64,000 bases of DNA from Cyclospora cayetanensis (GCF_002999335.1 NW_020312125.1:270973-334972); one strand, 5' to 3'; positions 14,747 through 28,162 are shown, numbered from the stretch's first letter. Made by a program: numbers and translations. The notes: generated by a model from the letters alone, not told the origin.

Positions 14747-16338
14747 TCCTGCTGCTGCCGGTGCTGAACGCTTGGAAAATCGCGCGTTCAGGATGCAGAT
14801 GGCAGCTACACTTGCAGGACGCCTGAGCCCAGTCTGGAAGAACTCATTTAAGGGCTTACTCTGCGACGTCAAGGCGCTGCCTCTAAGACAGCCGAGGATA
14901 TATCAGTGAGAGACAGAGTTGCGGAGAAGGAGAAGTAGCTCGTTAAGGAGTGAAAGAGAGCACAGCTTAACGGCGAGGTCTCGCCGCCTATTCTGACGCG
15001 CAGCACAGTTAACGCAGCCGCTAGGGGGGCAGAGCCGTTCTTGCAGGCAGATTTATTAATTTTACTACAGTACGGATATCAAGTAACTAGCTTTTAGCCA
15101 TCTGTCAATTCAACATTGAAGCGAATTTCGAGCATCTTGCGCCGCAGGGGCTTGTTGCAACGCTGGATATCGCCATGGGGCTGCATGCCTGTCGGCGGTC
15201 ACTGACCTGGGGTTGGAGATCGAGGCTTATTTTGTAAGATCTCCACATTTTATGGAAAAGCGTTTACCTGTATTCTCATTAAAAAGCAAAGACAATAAGA
15301 TCTAGAGCTGCATGACCCCTTATTGCGCGGCATGCGACCCTTCCCCCCCTCCCCCCCCAGTGGGCAGCTCTTGGCAACTTTCGAACAGTGAAGCTCTTTG
15401 TCCTTGGAGCTTTGCCTGCGGTGAAAGACTTGAAAGTTTCGGCCTTTAGTGGCTTACCAAGCGAGAGGCGTTCTAGCCTGCAACGCAGCCGCCCCCGAAC
15501 CACGGCGTCTGGGGTCACTTGTTTGGCAGAATCCGCTCAAACGTCCAACCAGCAAGTGGCCCGTTGAAAATCCAAGCGCACGATCATCTTCTTTGACAGA
15601 AGGCTTTTACAAACAAACAAAGAAAGACTGCGGGCTTCCAGACACGGGCAAGGCGGAGAGCGGTAAAGCGTCGCTTCTCATCGATCTTCCCTTACTTTGG
15701 CACTAGGTGCTCTAGCGGCAGCTGCGGCAGCAGAGCGGTGATTCCAGAGTAGCAGGATCAGGATGCGTGGAGGTGCGTGCGCTTTGTTCTTAACAGAGCA
15801 GTGAGCCAGCGAAAGCCTCCCCCTCCCCTCCCCTCTCCCTCCGTTGCTTGCAGGGTGCTACGATCGGGGGATCGCACTAGCTAAGGATACATGTATATAT
15901 ATGCGGTTTCAGCTTCTTCATGAGATACACACATTAGGGCTTCCCTCGAGCTCCTTAAGGCCAGAGAGGGCATTTGAAGGGGGGGCCTGGACAATCGCAA
16001 TACCCTCACTGCACCAAACATCGGAATATCGCCTGCTTCGACCCAGAGCCTGCCAGATACAGCAGCGCAGCTTCTTCGGTGCTGGATTCAGCAGATCTAG
16101 CGGGAGCGGAGAAACACCGCATTTGGCAATACAGCCAGATCGCAGCAGGGCAGCAGTGACAGGTTCCCTGGCTCAGACGGGGGCAGCTGCTGCTGGAGGG
16201 GCTGAGAGAGTGGCAGGCAGTACAGACCGAGCAGTGCTTCTAGCGGCGCAAGCCTGGTAGCACTTGTGGCATGCAGACAGAGCTATCGCCAACGGCAGCA
16301 GCTTCAACCTCCGAAGCAAAGGAAAGCAACGCACCGCA
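14747..16338. other. divergent intergenic region
   Basis: Separates the minus-strand gene ending upstream at 14746 from the plus-strand gene starting at 16339. A plus-strand frame at about 15974-16159 (containing PEPARYSSAASSVLDSADL) looks coding-like and could be an upstream exon of the following gene, but no phase-matched join was found. A poly-C/G patch at 15341-15359 is notable only as low complexity. Confidence 0.4.
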
Positions 16339-18595
16339 ATGCCGCTTATGCAAACAGCGCTAGAAGCATGTCTAGGACACAAGGAGTTCCCTGTCTCACC
16401 CTCCGCAGCAGAATCACCACCATTCGCTAGCAGCAGCGAATCGACAGCAAGCAGAGCAGTAGTCGCCCTTTCGAAGCCACCAGCAGGTGCTGCTGCGGAG
16501 CAGGCAGCAGCACAGCCACCAGTCGCACACAGGGAGCCAGCGGAAACTGCTGTATCAACATTAGGCGAGCCCGATGAATCACGTAAGCGCTCGGGAGTCT
16601 ATGCAAGTCGAGCAGTACTGCCTTCAGCTGTCGCCGTGGGTGCAGCTGACCACACAGACCTATTCCCCGCTGGAGCGGTGAAGCCGGGTGCAGAGGCAGC
16701 AAGTGCGGAAGCTGCGGAAATTCGAGATGCAAGAAGTCCAGCATGCGTGGATATAGCGAACGCAGCACTCTCTGCGGCAGTGACGGCTTGCTGTGAAGAC
16801 GAGGACAGCTACATAGAAGCGGCGGCACCAGCATCCGCATTGTCTGAAGGTTGTTCGGGAGAGCGGCTGGAGAATACCGAGTCTAAAGGGGGCCGTGAAA
16901 CGTCTGTTTCTGGGGGTCGGCGTGCCGTTGGAAGGCGCTCTTCGCAAAAAATGAGAAAAGTCATCGTAGCAGAAGCTAGGGGCACCCAAGGAGAGGACGT
17001 GGCAGAGACGGAGGAGGCTGAAGTCAGCTTGAGCCTTCCCAGTAGTTTCCGCAGAAACCCCAAGAGGCACTGCAGAGGGCGCGCGGCCCCTCTTGCCACT
17101 ACGCTGGAGTTTACTCGGATGCAGGTATCCCACTGCAAGGCCTTAGCAGAGGTACGTAGGGATAGAGAAACTTCTCAAGGCCGAAGCTAAATTTACAAGC
17201 TGTGCCTCAGGGGGGAAGAATGGGGGGGGGGGGTGGCGGGGGTAACACGCTGCTCTGAGCACCGCTTGTCGCGCTTCTCTCTGCTCCACGTTGGTTGGCG
17301 CTGCAGCACAGCACGCCTGGGGGGCCCCTTTGTGCTGCTGCTGAAATTCTTATGTTGTGTTGCCTTCTTGCTCCGCTTTCAAGAAAATCGCATGGAGCAC
17401 GACAGACTCGTTAGCGCTGCGTGAAAGCTTGGAAGTGCGGAAGGAGCCTACTTCCGGAGTGGGCCTTGGTTTATATTTGAAACGAGGTCTTAGGAGCTGC
17501 TGCTGCATGCAAGCCCAGGCCGTAATGGAGGCGGAGCACCGTCTGCTCCCACAGCTGCTGCAGCAGCTGCAGGAGGAAAAGCTGCACCTCGCGAAGCAGC
17601 AGCGTGGACGCCGTGTTAGGGAAGTGCAGGGAGACGGCAGAGACTACACCGAAGCCACGCGTGCTGAGGCGGCAGCCGCTGCAGCAGCAGCAGCAGCAGC
17701 AGCAGGAGGGGCTGCCCACAGATCTGCAGCTGCCTCGCGGGCTGCAGCGGTAAGCGGGAGTGCGCGTCGTGCAGCGTGCAGCTGCAACACCACGAGCTGC
17801 TTCAGGGTCTTGTGCTTCCGAGGAGATGCTGTGCTGTCGCCTTTCAACTTCATGTCGATCTCCGGAACAGGTGCTCTCACTGCAGAGGAGCAGATCGCAC
17901 TCATGGCGCCCGAGGAGAACGCAGGCAAGGCCTACGCACGCAGAGGAGGGGGAATAAAGACACACACGCGGAGCCAATAGTCAAGGCCACAGAGGGAAGG
18001 GTGCAGAGAGGCGCATGCCAGAAGAAAAAGACAACACTTCTGAGAAGTGAAGGGAAGGCGTACAGTGCAAAGAGGGAGCGTTCAACAGTGACACACACAC
18101 GGAGATACATAGAGAGATATAGAAATAGAGCTATAGAGAGAGATATAGAGAGAGATATATAGAGAGAGATAGAGATAGATATATACATAGAGAGATAGAG
18201 AGAGAGACACTGGGAGGAAGGGCCAAATATGGAGGAGAAGCAGTGCGTTTTGACATTGGACTCGAGCAGAGAAAGGCAGCCGGGCGGAGGCAAGAGGCGC
18301 GATTGGGGTGTGCGGAGTGTGCACTGCTAGACTTGTTGTTTTTATTCGGTGTGCTGCTGTAGGTTTTGAGCCTTACCAACATCTAAGCCCGGCTTTCACC
18401 CTCTCGGGGCATGACTTGCCTTTTAGCCTGCAGCTTCAGGCGCACCCGTATCTCTCTTCTGAGCTGATGGCAGACGTCATGGCCATCTACGCAAACCACT
18501 ACTGTGCACTCCATTGCAAAGGATTCTTTGAGCAGGCAGACTCAGAAGTCCCCTGTATTGTGGTGAGGCGCCTCGCAAGCCGCCGTTTGCACTAA
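16339..18595 (+). CDS. unknown protein, 501 aa, Ala-rich with conserved-looking C-terminal exon
   Basis: I do not recognise this protein. Exons 16339..17124, 17384..17870, 18363..18595; phases 0/1 agree and splice signals are good (CAG|GTATCC, TTTCAAG, AACAG|GTGCTC, CTGCTGTAG). Exon 1 encodes an Ala/Ser/Glu-rich region with basic patches (RRSSQKMRK, RRNPKRHCRGR) that could be nuclear signals. Exon 2 has KEPTSGVGLGLYLKR, a Gln/Leu-rich coiled stretch (LLPQLLQQLQEEKLHLAKQQ) and a 13-residue alanine run coded by GCA/GCT repeats. Exon 3 (HPYLSSELMADVMAIYANHY) is compact and without low complexity, so it is the likely folded domain. The first methionine chosen is the first in frame after an open, unconserved stretch; an upstream exon is possible. 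The last 54 bases overlap an antisense open frame. Confidence 0.6.
17679..17706. repeat. (GCA)n trinucleotide repeat coding polyalanine
   Basis: A GCAGCAGCAG run inside exon 2 of the 501-aa gene. It is typical of the homopolymeric amino-acid repeats of eimeriid genomes. Confidence 0.8.
18086..18212. repeat. AGAGATA/TATAGA microsatellite in an intron
   Basis: Degenerate repeats of AGAGATATAG lie in the last intron (17871..18362) of the 501-aa gene. Confidence 0.9.
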
Positions 18596-19252
18596 AGCAC
18601 CCCACCTAGAAGGCATACACGGGCAAAATTTTGCACGGTATTTCGCCGCCGGCCCTTTTATATGCGCTTGGACAGGGAGAGGCGGGTAGAAAAGGCGGAA
18701 TTTCAAATCCAACCACCACAGATAGACAGCTGGTCTGTAAGGGTCTGCGTAGGCAGGGCTACTGAAGAGTGTCTGCCTTCCACCAGTCGTGATGTTGAAG
18801 GCACGCTCGAGTGCAGGAAGAGGCGAGAGTGCTTCGTCTAGGTGGAGGAGGACCTCGCTAGTCCGGTTGATGGAAGCTTTAGGAAGCTTCCCCCCTACGA
18901 CTCCGCCGCTCCAGGTCTGTGTGGGCTCATTGTGTGCGGTTGTGAGCAGACCAGACCAGGACACCTGTCTGAGGGTTTTTTTGGGGTCTTTTACGGCTAC
19001 AGAAGTGCAACCAGTTTCCCCTGCGCCTTCCCTGGTTGCGGCCATGTGTGCCTCCCCCACTGTCGGTGCTACGAAATAGAGAGGGTGTGGCGCTGCCTTT
19101 GGACTCTCCATCACCGTAAGGCCGCTGACCTTGTCGAGGCACCCTAGGGGACCCCCTCCTGTCTGCCTCTCCCGAGCAGTAAATGTAGCCCGTAAACCGC
19201 CTAGAACAACTACCCACCAACCGCTAACTACACTCCCGCAGCCTGTCGGCAT
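18542..19252 (-). CDS. antisense open reading frame, 236 aa, unknown
   Basis: A continuous minus-strand frame from ATG 19252 to a stop at 18542. It has mixed composition rather than repeat-driven sequence (NRTSEVLLHLDEALSPLPAL, PAVYLWWLDLKFRLFYPPL). There is no signal peptide, no recognised domain and no homologue that I know. It overlaps the last 54 bases of the plus-strand gene in a tail-to-tail arrangement. It may be a genuine short gene, an exon of one reaching further upstream, or a chance frame. Confidence 0.3.
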   Translation of the reverse strand: MPTGCGSVVSGWWVVVLGGLRATFTARERQTGGGPLGCLDKVSGLTVMESPKAAPHPLYFVAPTVGEAHMAATREGAGETGCTSVAVKDPKKTLRQVSWSGLLTTAHNEPTQTWSGGVVGGKLPKASINRTSEVLLHLDEALSPLPALERAFNITTGGRQTLFSSPAYADPYRPAVYLWWLDLKFRLFYPPLPVQAHIKGPAAKYRAKFCPCMPSRWGALVQTAACEAPHHNTGDF

Positions 19253-20351
19253 AGAGGGCTCGCCCTCTGCTGTAGCACCTTGGTTAGTCTGCACGGGGGT
19301 GCATGCACGGGTAGAAGCAAAGTGTATTGCCTCAGTAGATTTGGGGATACGTCCTTTCCATGCACATTGGAAGGAACAAGTGCTAGAAGCGGCTGGGGGG
19401 CCTCAATTTGCTTTCAGCCGGCTGCAGCAGATGCCACTTGCTGGGGCGTGTGCTTTCCTTAAGAAAAGTAGCGCCGACGGGCATGCAGGACAGAGAATAG
19501 CTCGCTCTCTCTCTCTTTCTACACTGTCTTTCTAAGGATGCTAGCGACAGACAGGGCGACAAAAAAGCTAGATATCACTTAAGCGCATAGTCCGTTGAAG
19601 CTCCGAAATCCTTCTTAAATGTTCCCCATGTGCCCCTTTGTTTGCTCACAGCGTCAGCGCCTTCCACCCCTGAGCGCTACGCAGGGAGAAAATGAATCCA
19701 CAGGGGCAGTTGAAGTCGCACATCCTAACAGCTGCAGCGGGGATTGGGGAGCCAGATTCTCCACACCAACTCCAAACATGGAGAGTTCTCTTAAAAGGGC
19801 CCTAGTTGAGCCCGTCATAGTGTGGTGAGCCGCTAGAAAGCTCGCGGAGCCTGCAGGACCTTAGTGCTAATTGTGCCCTCAGCTTCAAAACTTTGTGCCG
19901 AACATCCACGGATCTGCATAGCGCAAAAGGCACTTAAACGCAAGTCAATTAGGGTAGTAAAAGTGAAGTGGCGTGAGCGAGGGGCTCTGCTCAGATGGAG
20001 CCTGACAGGGCAAGAAGTAAGGGGCAGCAGCAGGCACATAACGCCTGTCGAGGCAGCATACATAGGGAAGGGTGATTTGGCCATGCGCATACAGGAACGT
20101 CTCACAGATTAGTGGAAAAAGAAACCCATTAGCGATGCAACCAAAAATATGGAAAAATGCTCACCGTGATTATACGCCCTTGGGCGGCCCATACGGTTCG
20201 TATTGGCGTCTTGGATATTAACTGCGCAACATGCAGCCATAAAAAGGCCCCAGATTGCCTTTTTGACATGCCATCTTCCTCATATATATTCGCCTTTCAG
20301 GAAGGAAAGACAGCTCTATAAGGGGGTCTTTAAAGTGCTTCAGCATGCATT
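19253..20351. other. no supported gene
   Basis: A plus-strand frame around 19299-19535 (RVEAKCIASVDLGIRPFHAH) looks mildly coding-like but has no start, no splice partner and no known domain. The remainder shows nothing. Confidence 0.35.
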
Positions 20352-21500
20352 TTAGGGGTCATTGTAGGGCTTGGGTCGTTGAATGCCTACGTCTGTTGTT
20401 TGGGTAAATGACCTCCTGGGACGTAAGGTTCCGCAGTTCGGTAAACCCCTTTTTGAAGGCCTTAGAGACGTTGGCTGCAAAGATCGCCGGCATCTGCGGT
20501 AGATCCAGCAGCAGAATGATGCTGGCAAAACCAAGGCTGCACAAGGAGGGGCAGACAGGCACACACGACACACAAACGTAACAGTGTACTATGCATACAC
20601 CCCAAGGGACTGAATGGGACGAGTGGTGCAATACACAGACAGACAGAACCAACTGGGGCTCCGACAGCCATGCAGAGGCAGACCCTTCGGCGGCCATGCG
20701 CACGGGTCCCCTCAGGGGAGGCACGGGGTGAGGGGCCATTCTAGCCACATATGAACAGACACACGAGACAGCCTGAAGAGCCTACCCCGGACTGGTGGAC
20801 ATTTTTAAAAATAGAGAACAAAAGAAAGAACGGAGGATGCAACGAGCAGCCTTTCGCCGAAGGCCAGGGAGGAACCACTGTTGGGTCGCCGGGTAGATCG
20901 CCAGCAACCCTTCCTCAGGACAGTAGAAGATGGTACTGTGGATTATAGTGCTTAGTAATTCGAGGGAAATTTCACCGCCGGTGCCCCCAAGATTACAGCA
21001 CAAAAGCCCTAGAAAGGCTGACAATCCGGGAGGTTTGGGGCTGTCTGGCCAGTCCCTGAATCCCATCCCGGGGGGGGCCCCTTGCTGGGGGCCCCTAGAG
21101 ACACCGTTCGTCCTGTTGTGGAGCGCATGACCTGCAGTGGCAATCGAGTTTCGTAAATACACAGTTGACCCTAGTTTTTAATTTGTACTTCAGGACTGTT
21201 GCTGCCGCTGCAAGATTTCCAGCGGATAGTGCTCCTTGACCGCCAAGCCATTGGTTTGCTACGTCATTCCACTGATGGACGAAAATTGCCCATATGGAGG
21301 GAAAGAGGAAGCCTGATTGGGGAAGTGTTGCGAACTCCACGGTAACAGTAGCAGTAACAACAGCAGCTGCTGCCTTATGCCTAATTCTAAAGGCATTACA
21401 ACAAGTGTAGCGCAGCGGCCGAAGCTACATCTGAACACTTTCCGAAATTCGTACAAAGCTACTAAGCTGTTCCAAATAAAGCTTCCCCCTTTCCCTGCCC
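20352..21500 (-). CDS. putative exons of an unidentified membrane protein
   Basis: Several minus-strand frames look coding: about 21500-21390 (YEFRKVFRCSFGRCATLVV), 21340-21180 (PSIWAIFVHQWNDVANQWLG), 21132-20995 and 20543-20352 (LGFASIILLLDLPQMPAIF, then a basic tail ending at a stop at 20352). Acceptor-like signals precede the second and last ones. Hydrophobic stretches suggest a membrane protein. I could not join the exons with consistent phase and do not recognise a family, so start, exon edges and even gene unity are uncertain. Confidence 0.3.
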
Positions 21501-22318
21501 GCGACTCTCAGAGGTGTCGATATGAGGGGAAAGGGTAAGCACTCTCACCACTTGCAGGCGTAGCTGAGAACACCCCTGCACACACCATTACGTCTCCTTG
21601 TATCGAGCTAACTGTACTTTACAATAAACAAGATGTCCGAACAGGCAAACCGAGTGGTCGATTCTTTGCTAATTTAGTTGAATATAACCAGTGCAGTAGA
21701 AAGTGCTCAAGTGTAGCTTAGCCCGCTACACCTTCCTTCCCATTTCATAAAACTCGCCCTCATGTTCCCTATCCGTCCATCGAGACCAACTGCATGCAAG
21801 AGAGCGGAAGAGTTCCTGCCCTACAGCTACTACCCACGCAGGCACAGACACGGAAAAAACATGAGACAAGCAAATTTTGCGTCAACTGGCAAGGAGAATA
21901 TAGACGGAAAGAATGGCACATACACCAGCCAGCACCAACCAACACATCAAAATAATGAGACCACGGCGGCGCAGTGGCTGAGTGTCGTGGGAGCGTTGAT
22001 ATATGTGAGCCTTTCGCTAGGAGAAAACAGAAGACAGGCAACAGGCGTGAAGAGAATCAGCATTGAAACTACCTCAGCTGTGACTTGCAACAAATACTAC
22101 AATATCTGGATGTGCATACAGCCAAACAATGCGGTGCAGTCGACTTCAAATGCCCACAAAAGGCGTAAGCAAGATTTTTGAGACAAAGTACCTGGAAGTG
22201 CCTACGCATAAATCTGAGTGTACGAAGCACTTTAAAAATAGCAGCCGGAAGTTTCAAAGCAATACCCATAGCTGCAGATAGTTGTATCAGCCAGAGCATG
22301 CACTGGGAAAGGACGCTT

Positions 22319-25300
22319 TCAAAGGAGTGTGACTATGAGTACCAGTGCTATTAACCTAACAGACTCGCAAATTATCCAGCAGGCAACGAAGCTAGCAGTC
22401 TCACTTTCGCCAATCGCACAAGCTGGTGTTCCCCAGCATGGTTCACTAGATGGTTCTTGCCTAGTGTGTCCCAGAACTTCACAGTCCTGGAATCCAGCAC
22501 GTCTAGGGATTTCCGTGGATCCTCCGCCTCCACACGAGTAACTTGGCTGTGCAACAAAGTCCGCGAGTAATTGGGGGTTTGAAACCTTGGTCAACCAATA
22601 TTGATAGACCTGTGGCACCTCCAGTTTCTGGTGAAAATGCGAGTTAGAAAGAGCACTACTTCGCGACAAGATGGCAAAGGGTTTTAGCCACATGGCTGCC
22701 AACATTTCGCCTGCCCACCTTCTGGTGCACTTCGTACAGCCTGTCGACCCATCAGTACCAAATCCCCGGCCTCGGAAAACCCAGCTTACCACTGCTAATC
22801 ACAAAAACTCAAGGCTTGTTATTCTCTTTGAAGGCATCCATGCGGACTACTTAGTCCTCTCTGAATCCCTATGCTGCTCAGGGTGGCTACTGACACCGGT
22901 CTATTAGGCACAGACCCAAATTGAAGGAGCTCCCCTTAGCGTAGACCAGGGGAACCAGGGCTGCGGAAAGGACAGCCGGGAGGCGAGTGTGGACTGCAAT
23001 ATTGTTGACCTGTTTCTCAGAAAAAAGAGAACTAAGCCACCTAGTTGCTTTTTGGTCGTAGAGTCACATACACTGCAGAAGAGTATCGTTATTACTAGCT
23101 GGTTTCTCATTTGCCTCAGGTTGATTTGCAATGACCATGTTTTGGTCAACGTGTACGCAGGTCATAAAGGCAGGCCAGGACGCATTAAGGAGCTTCGAAT
23201 CCATATCCGTAACGGTACGTCTGAGGAATCCATGAAGTGTCCACACGTGAGGTAAAAAAAAGCGAGCGTTATTCTGAGCGGAACAGAGTTCGACAAGGAA
23301 TGATATAGGCATATTTGCCCAACCTGTTGAAAGCAAAGTGGATGCCATCCTGGGCTTTGACTTCGAGCATTCCAACAACAAAGCCCATTGTTGATTTAGT
23401 ACAAATCCTTTCAGGGGCCAGAAGCTTTTCCATAGGACCAGGGCGTCAAACTATTTTAGCCATCGACTGCTGAAAATCTGGGCATGACAGTCATACTCCT
23501 TTGCCAAGGACGCATCCCAGGTCACCAGAAGTAACGTGAGCTTTTTTCCTGGAGCTTGAATCCCACCGTGGCCAGCAATAAAGAAACTATGTGTTTGCGT
23601 AATCAGACACAGGAAAAGAAGTTCAGAATGTACAAATGACACAGTCTTCGCTTTGTTTTGAATTCAAAGAAGTCATCACAACTTGGTAGTTGTTCACCCT
23701 TTCGTCATTCTAAAATTAATTCAATGATAGCGGCTTTATAGATTTCAACTGCAGATGACTCATGAAAATTTTGGAGGAAACGTAAATTATCACAAACAAG
23801 GGAAACTGCGCACAACAGCGAACCGTTGGCGCGTCGTGAGGGCGTGCAGGCAACCACATTGGTGATGCTTTCAATATATTTCAGTCAGGTCGACCTGCCA
23901 AGCTAGTGAACACCTCAAGGGTCACAAAGTCGTGAAGAGCTAATGTGAGGTACATCAAAGGCCGATGGTCGATTTAGGCAGTAAAATGCCACCGCACTTT
24001 CTCACGCCCCAGCACAACGCAGAGTGTTCCTTCTCTCGCACTTGATATCGCTGCTCAGCTAAGGTGAAGCGATGAGAAAATAAACAATAATTTGGTGTTT
24101 TGATGGACGCGTAGCAAGTTAAGGTAGAACAGCCCCCAGCGCATTGCTAAAAAGAAATAACGCTCCTCAACGGGCAGCCCACCATCGGAGAAGTTGTAGG
24201 GCGGCCTCTAAGCGTCACTGCTCTGCCATCAGTCTCTTCTATTAATGCCACATACTCTGGTGCTCTAAGCATATCAGTCACAGGAGCAGAGATCCCAGGA
24301 ATCAAACTGCTATGACAAGGTGCGGGCCCATTGGGCTTCGCAGTATCTCTAGGGGTGTGTAAAAGTAAAGGCCACGACTTCACTGCTTCCAGTATAACAA
24401 TTCCTGCAGTCGAATCTTGGAATTCCAGCAACACAAATGTCTTTGCAAGAAAACTCGTGTGCCTTCACGTACTACTGCTTGTCCCACGACAGCTGAAGCG
24501 CACGCCTTTGGTTCGCTGTAGATGCTCTTGAAGTACTGGACTGACCTTGGTCATGTACAGCCAGGCACCCCCCCGTTTGGGGGCTCATTATCTTTTTGGG
24601 TAGCTTGCCGTTGCAGTTCAGCTATGGCCTTATCAAGTATTAACGGAATAGACACATGCTCGTATTGGCGAGTGCGAGTGTGGAACGTGTATTGTATCTT
24701 TTATCAAGGTCAATGGGAATGTGTAAAAAAGCGACTGCGCAGTCAAATTTCGAGACGACTATTCACCTGTGTACTATGTAAAGGAGTTCTCCAATCTGAC
24801 AGATAGGGAGCTTCTGCCTCACAGTTATCTGTTCCACGGGCTTTAACTAAACCCATATGCACTACCTTCCCTCCTCTGTCTGGGCCAAAACTGGGATGTG
24901 GGATATATCCAAAAAGCACTGATCAGCCGTAATGCTTTGTATCGACAATTCGTCCGCCTGACCCTAACTTTTCTCTTCATGCCCTAAGGGCCCTCGATAC
25001 GGGGGAGCACAGCTTGGGACTGACTCGGGGGTTATATTCATGAGCCTCTCTAAACTACCAACAAATGGCCGGCCTGCTAGGAGTTCGTCCTTATCGGCCA
25101 GATTCTTGGGCTTCTTCAGCAAATTTGCCCACTCCTGCTATGGCTTGGCGCAAGCTTAAGCAGAACTTCCAAAAATATAGCCTGTTGCAGAGCCACCAAG
25201 ACAGGATGCGTGCTAGGAGTATCTTCACCTACTGCGCTGCTGAACCGGCCGCAAAAAGGCTCTGCCTCACTTTGGTGCTGTATAACCACTCTATCTTCCC

Positions 25301-27698
25301 TCTCACCAAACAGAAATGAGTGTCTTCCCGGGGCCCCAGATACGCTCTTCGTAGGCCATCCATGGCATACTACGATTATATCAAGGTGCACATACCCAGC
25401 ATAGGTCATGGAGAATGGTGTAGGACCCAAATTCAAGCTTGAGTAAAATTCTTCTCCCATAGTATTGCTTATTCTTGTGGTCTGACGAGCCTCAGTAAAC
25501 TTGAGTCTTAGGGACTGCGCTAACGACTGAACAAGCAGTTAGCACCTCCATGCCGCCTCCTCGGAGGATATATTCACCCTACATCCACTAACAAGCAACG
25601 CGAACAATTCTTGACCGATAGTGTATTGTATCACCGCAGAGCCAATCCATAGTGGGTTGCCTAGCGGCAGCTCTATTTGTCGTATCCTACTTTACTACGC
25701 CGCAGCGTGCGGCATTCCGTTTTCCTGATGCAGCTTGTTTACTCGCCAAGCAGCTTGCATCCGCTAAGCTCAGTTTTTGGCCTTTTGCATTCGCTTCAGT
25801 TTCCAAAGTTTAAGGCTTAATTATTCACAAAAGGAAGTAGTTGCATCGTTGGGGGCTGGCTGGGTCTGTCTAGAAGCGCGGCTGCCTCCCAACCTGCTTT
25901 TACCGTTCGCCTTCGCGTGTAGGCTACGGCTGGCTGACACCGCCACGATATCCACAAGATCTCAGTCACGAGTTGGTTTTTGCGCTTTTATTATAGACTT
26001 TGAAGCCTTAATTATTCTATTCTGAAGCCCCAAGGTGTGAACGCCCCACCGGTCGGCTGTTTAACCACGCAGTTAGCACCCATCCTGCAACTACGAGGTA
26101 GCCCATTGAGTAGATCTGGGATAAGCCACTGAAGTGCAGCAGTGTGTGTACGTTGTGACTTTGAGAGCCAGAGTGTCATAGCTTTCGATCATGTATTTAT
26201 TGCCACATTCCGCTGCTTCGGTTTGCTTAATTATCCTAAAGCTTACTGCGGAGCTGGCTTCGCCCTCACCGATGAGCCAGGGTTTGTGCGGAGGCTTGAA
26301 CTATAGTAGCCTCTGTATGCAGACTACTTCCTCTTTGTAAAAAGGACCAACACTGTAGTGTTTTCCTATTTAGTACCCATCTTGCAAGGAGCAAACGTCT
26401 CTCTTCATAGAGGGCGTAAAAGCGAGGTACATCTCCAGCCGGCTCATGAAATCTTCGGGTACCTGCCAATCCTTACGGCCTTCATACCGCTGTGGTTGAT
26501 ATAACTTCGTAGGCTCATTTATAAAACTTTTAATCTGCTGACACATTGTGTTTGTCTACCAGGTGTGGATCCAATGCGCTCACATCGACTTGGAAGCCGG
26601 CCTCTGCCGCACGCAACGGGTGTTCTGCCACCGTCAACTTCCATCGACAACAAGCTTTGTTCCCGCACATCGCTACTTAGAAATCAGGCTACTGGAGTAC
26701 AAAATAATCTGATCAAAACCAGCTCAATATTCTTGAATCATGCAACATCTCACTGCATCCACAACCAATGGATAATCGAGAAACAGCTGTATTGAACCGT
26801 GCGGTGCTACACATTGTATGCTCCATCTAGGCTATCTCTAGGGTGAGGTGGATATAGCGGATCAAGCTACACCTAAAAACTTTTCATTACACTAGTTATA
26901 TTGAGTGAGATTTTGTACAGAACTGTGTAATTGGTTTTGCTGCTATGTGCTCGCATGTATCCATGCGTGCATGAATGTGTGAAACCCTCCAGACTGTCTT
27001 AGAGTGGCTGCTGATGACACCACTGCTGGCCGTTTTCTCATCTGGGCAGCCCTCACTCAGTTGCTTGTAGACTGGGCTTCATATACATCATGTAACAATT
27101 GAGAAGGGAAACGGCTTGGTTGTTGATTTGTTGTAGCTCCTACACAGAAAGTTTGGAATGCTCCGCATTATATGAGCGTATCTTTGCCCACATGCCACGT
27201 AAAGCAATTTGGAACACAGGGTGAGTGCCTAGAGGGGCCACGTCTTTACTCCTTACGTGACTGACTCCCATAATGTTGAAACCCTGTCTTGTACCACCGT
27301 GTAAGCGTGAAATCTCTGGCGAAGCAAAAGTTAATAGATTTCCCATGTTCTATAGGGTGTGGTGGCTACTGCCTAGCCTATGGAGATCCAGCAATACAAC
27401 AGTCTTTACCTCGAACAGACGGGAGCCTGGTGTCAGAAAGCAGCTGGTACGATTGCTATGTCGGTCCTTTCTTCGGATATATCTTAGTTGATTTTGGTGG
27501 CTAGAAAGGCTACGAGTATTCTACGAAGGGCCAACATGGTGTGCACCATCGAAGCTTATTTTTTAGTTGGAAAATCAAAGGACTGTCTTTGATGTAGTAG
27601 AAGGCATTCGGAAAGCCGAGCCTCTTCTCATCTTTATAAGTTACATTCCTGCCAGTGGGCCCCTCTGAAGAAGGCTCAGACAGGAGTCCTGGCGCCAC
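22319..27698 (-). other. gene-poor region with scattered minus-strand exon-like frames
   Basis: Less GC-rich than its surroundings and without CAG repeats. Minus-strand frames that look like exons: 27698-27540 (EGPTGRNVTYKDEKRLGFP), 27346-27140 (ISRLHGGTRQGFNIMG), 26460-26372 (VPEDFMSRLEMYLAFTPSMK), 25460-25116 (LGPTPFSMTYAGYVHLDIIV), 24434-24147 (FQDSTAGIVILEAVKSWPLL), 23300-23064 (DMDSKLLNASWPAFMTCVHV) and 22792-22319 (LEVPQVYQYWLTKVSNPQLL, then several cysteines and a hydrophobic end). They may belong to one large split gene, perhaps secreted. No signal peptide or domain could be named and no splice chain was completed. Confidence 0.25.
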
Positions 27699-28162
27699 CC
27701 TAGCACTGCTGTAAAACTTTGGGTTTTCGGCTATAAAGACTGATACAAATAAAAGAACCGGCCGCTATAAGACGTGAAAATCCACTTTGCTTCTAAATTC
27801 CAGCAATATTTGCGCTGTTTTAAAGATGTTCATGCCGTGTGTCTCCGTCATAGAAACCGTGCTCTGAGCTGCTATTGGTACTGAACGCCAAAGCAACAAA
27901 GGCAGCGTGTGCCCTTTTGTATTCAAAGTGAAGAGGTCATCCATTTAACTCTTAGGAAGAGATATTTAAAACACTTAAATCCCTTAATTTTATCCCTTAA
28001 GGGCTCCCCTCTTCCTGTTGGTGCGCTTACACACTCGCCGACACCCCCAGCGGGCACCGTGTGTAGCAGCTGTAACCGCTCCCTGCTGCATATCTCAGTA
28101 TCCGGAGAATCACTTGTGGATTATACTTGTTGCTATCAACGGCCTTAAATTTTTGACTAAAA

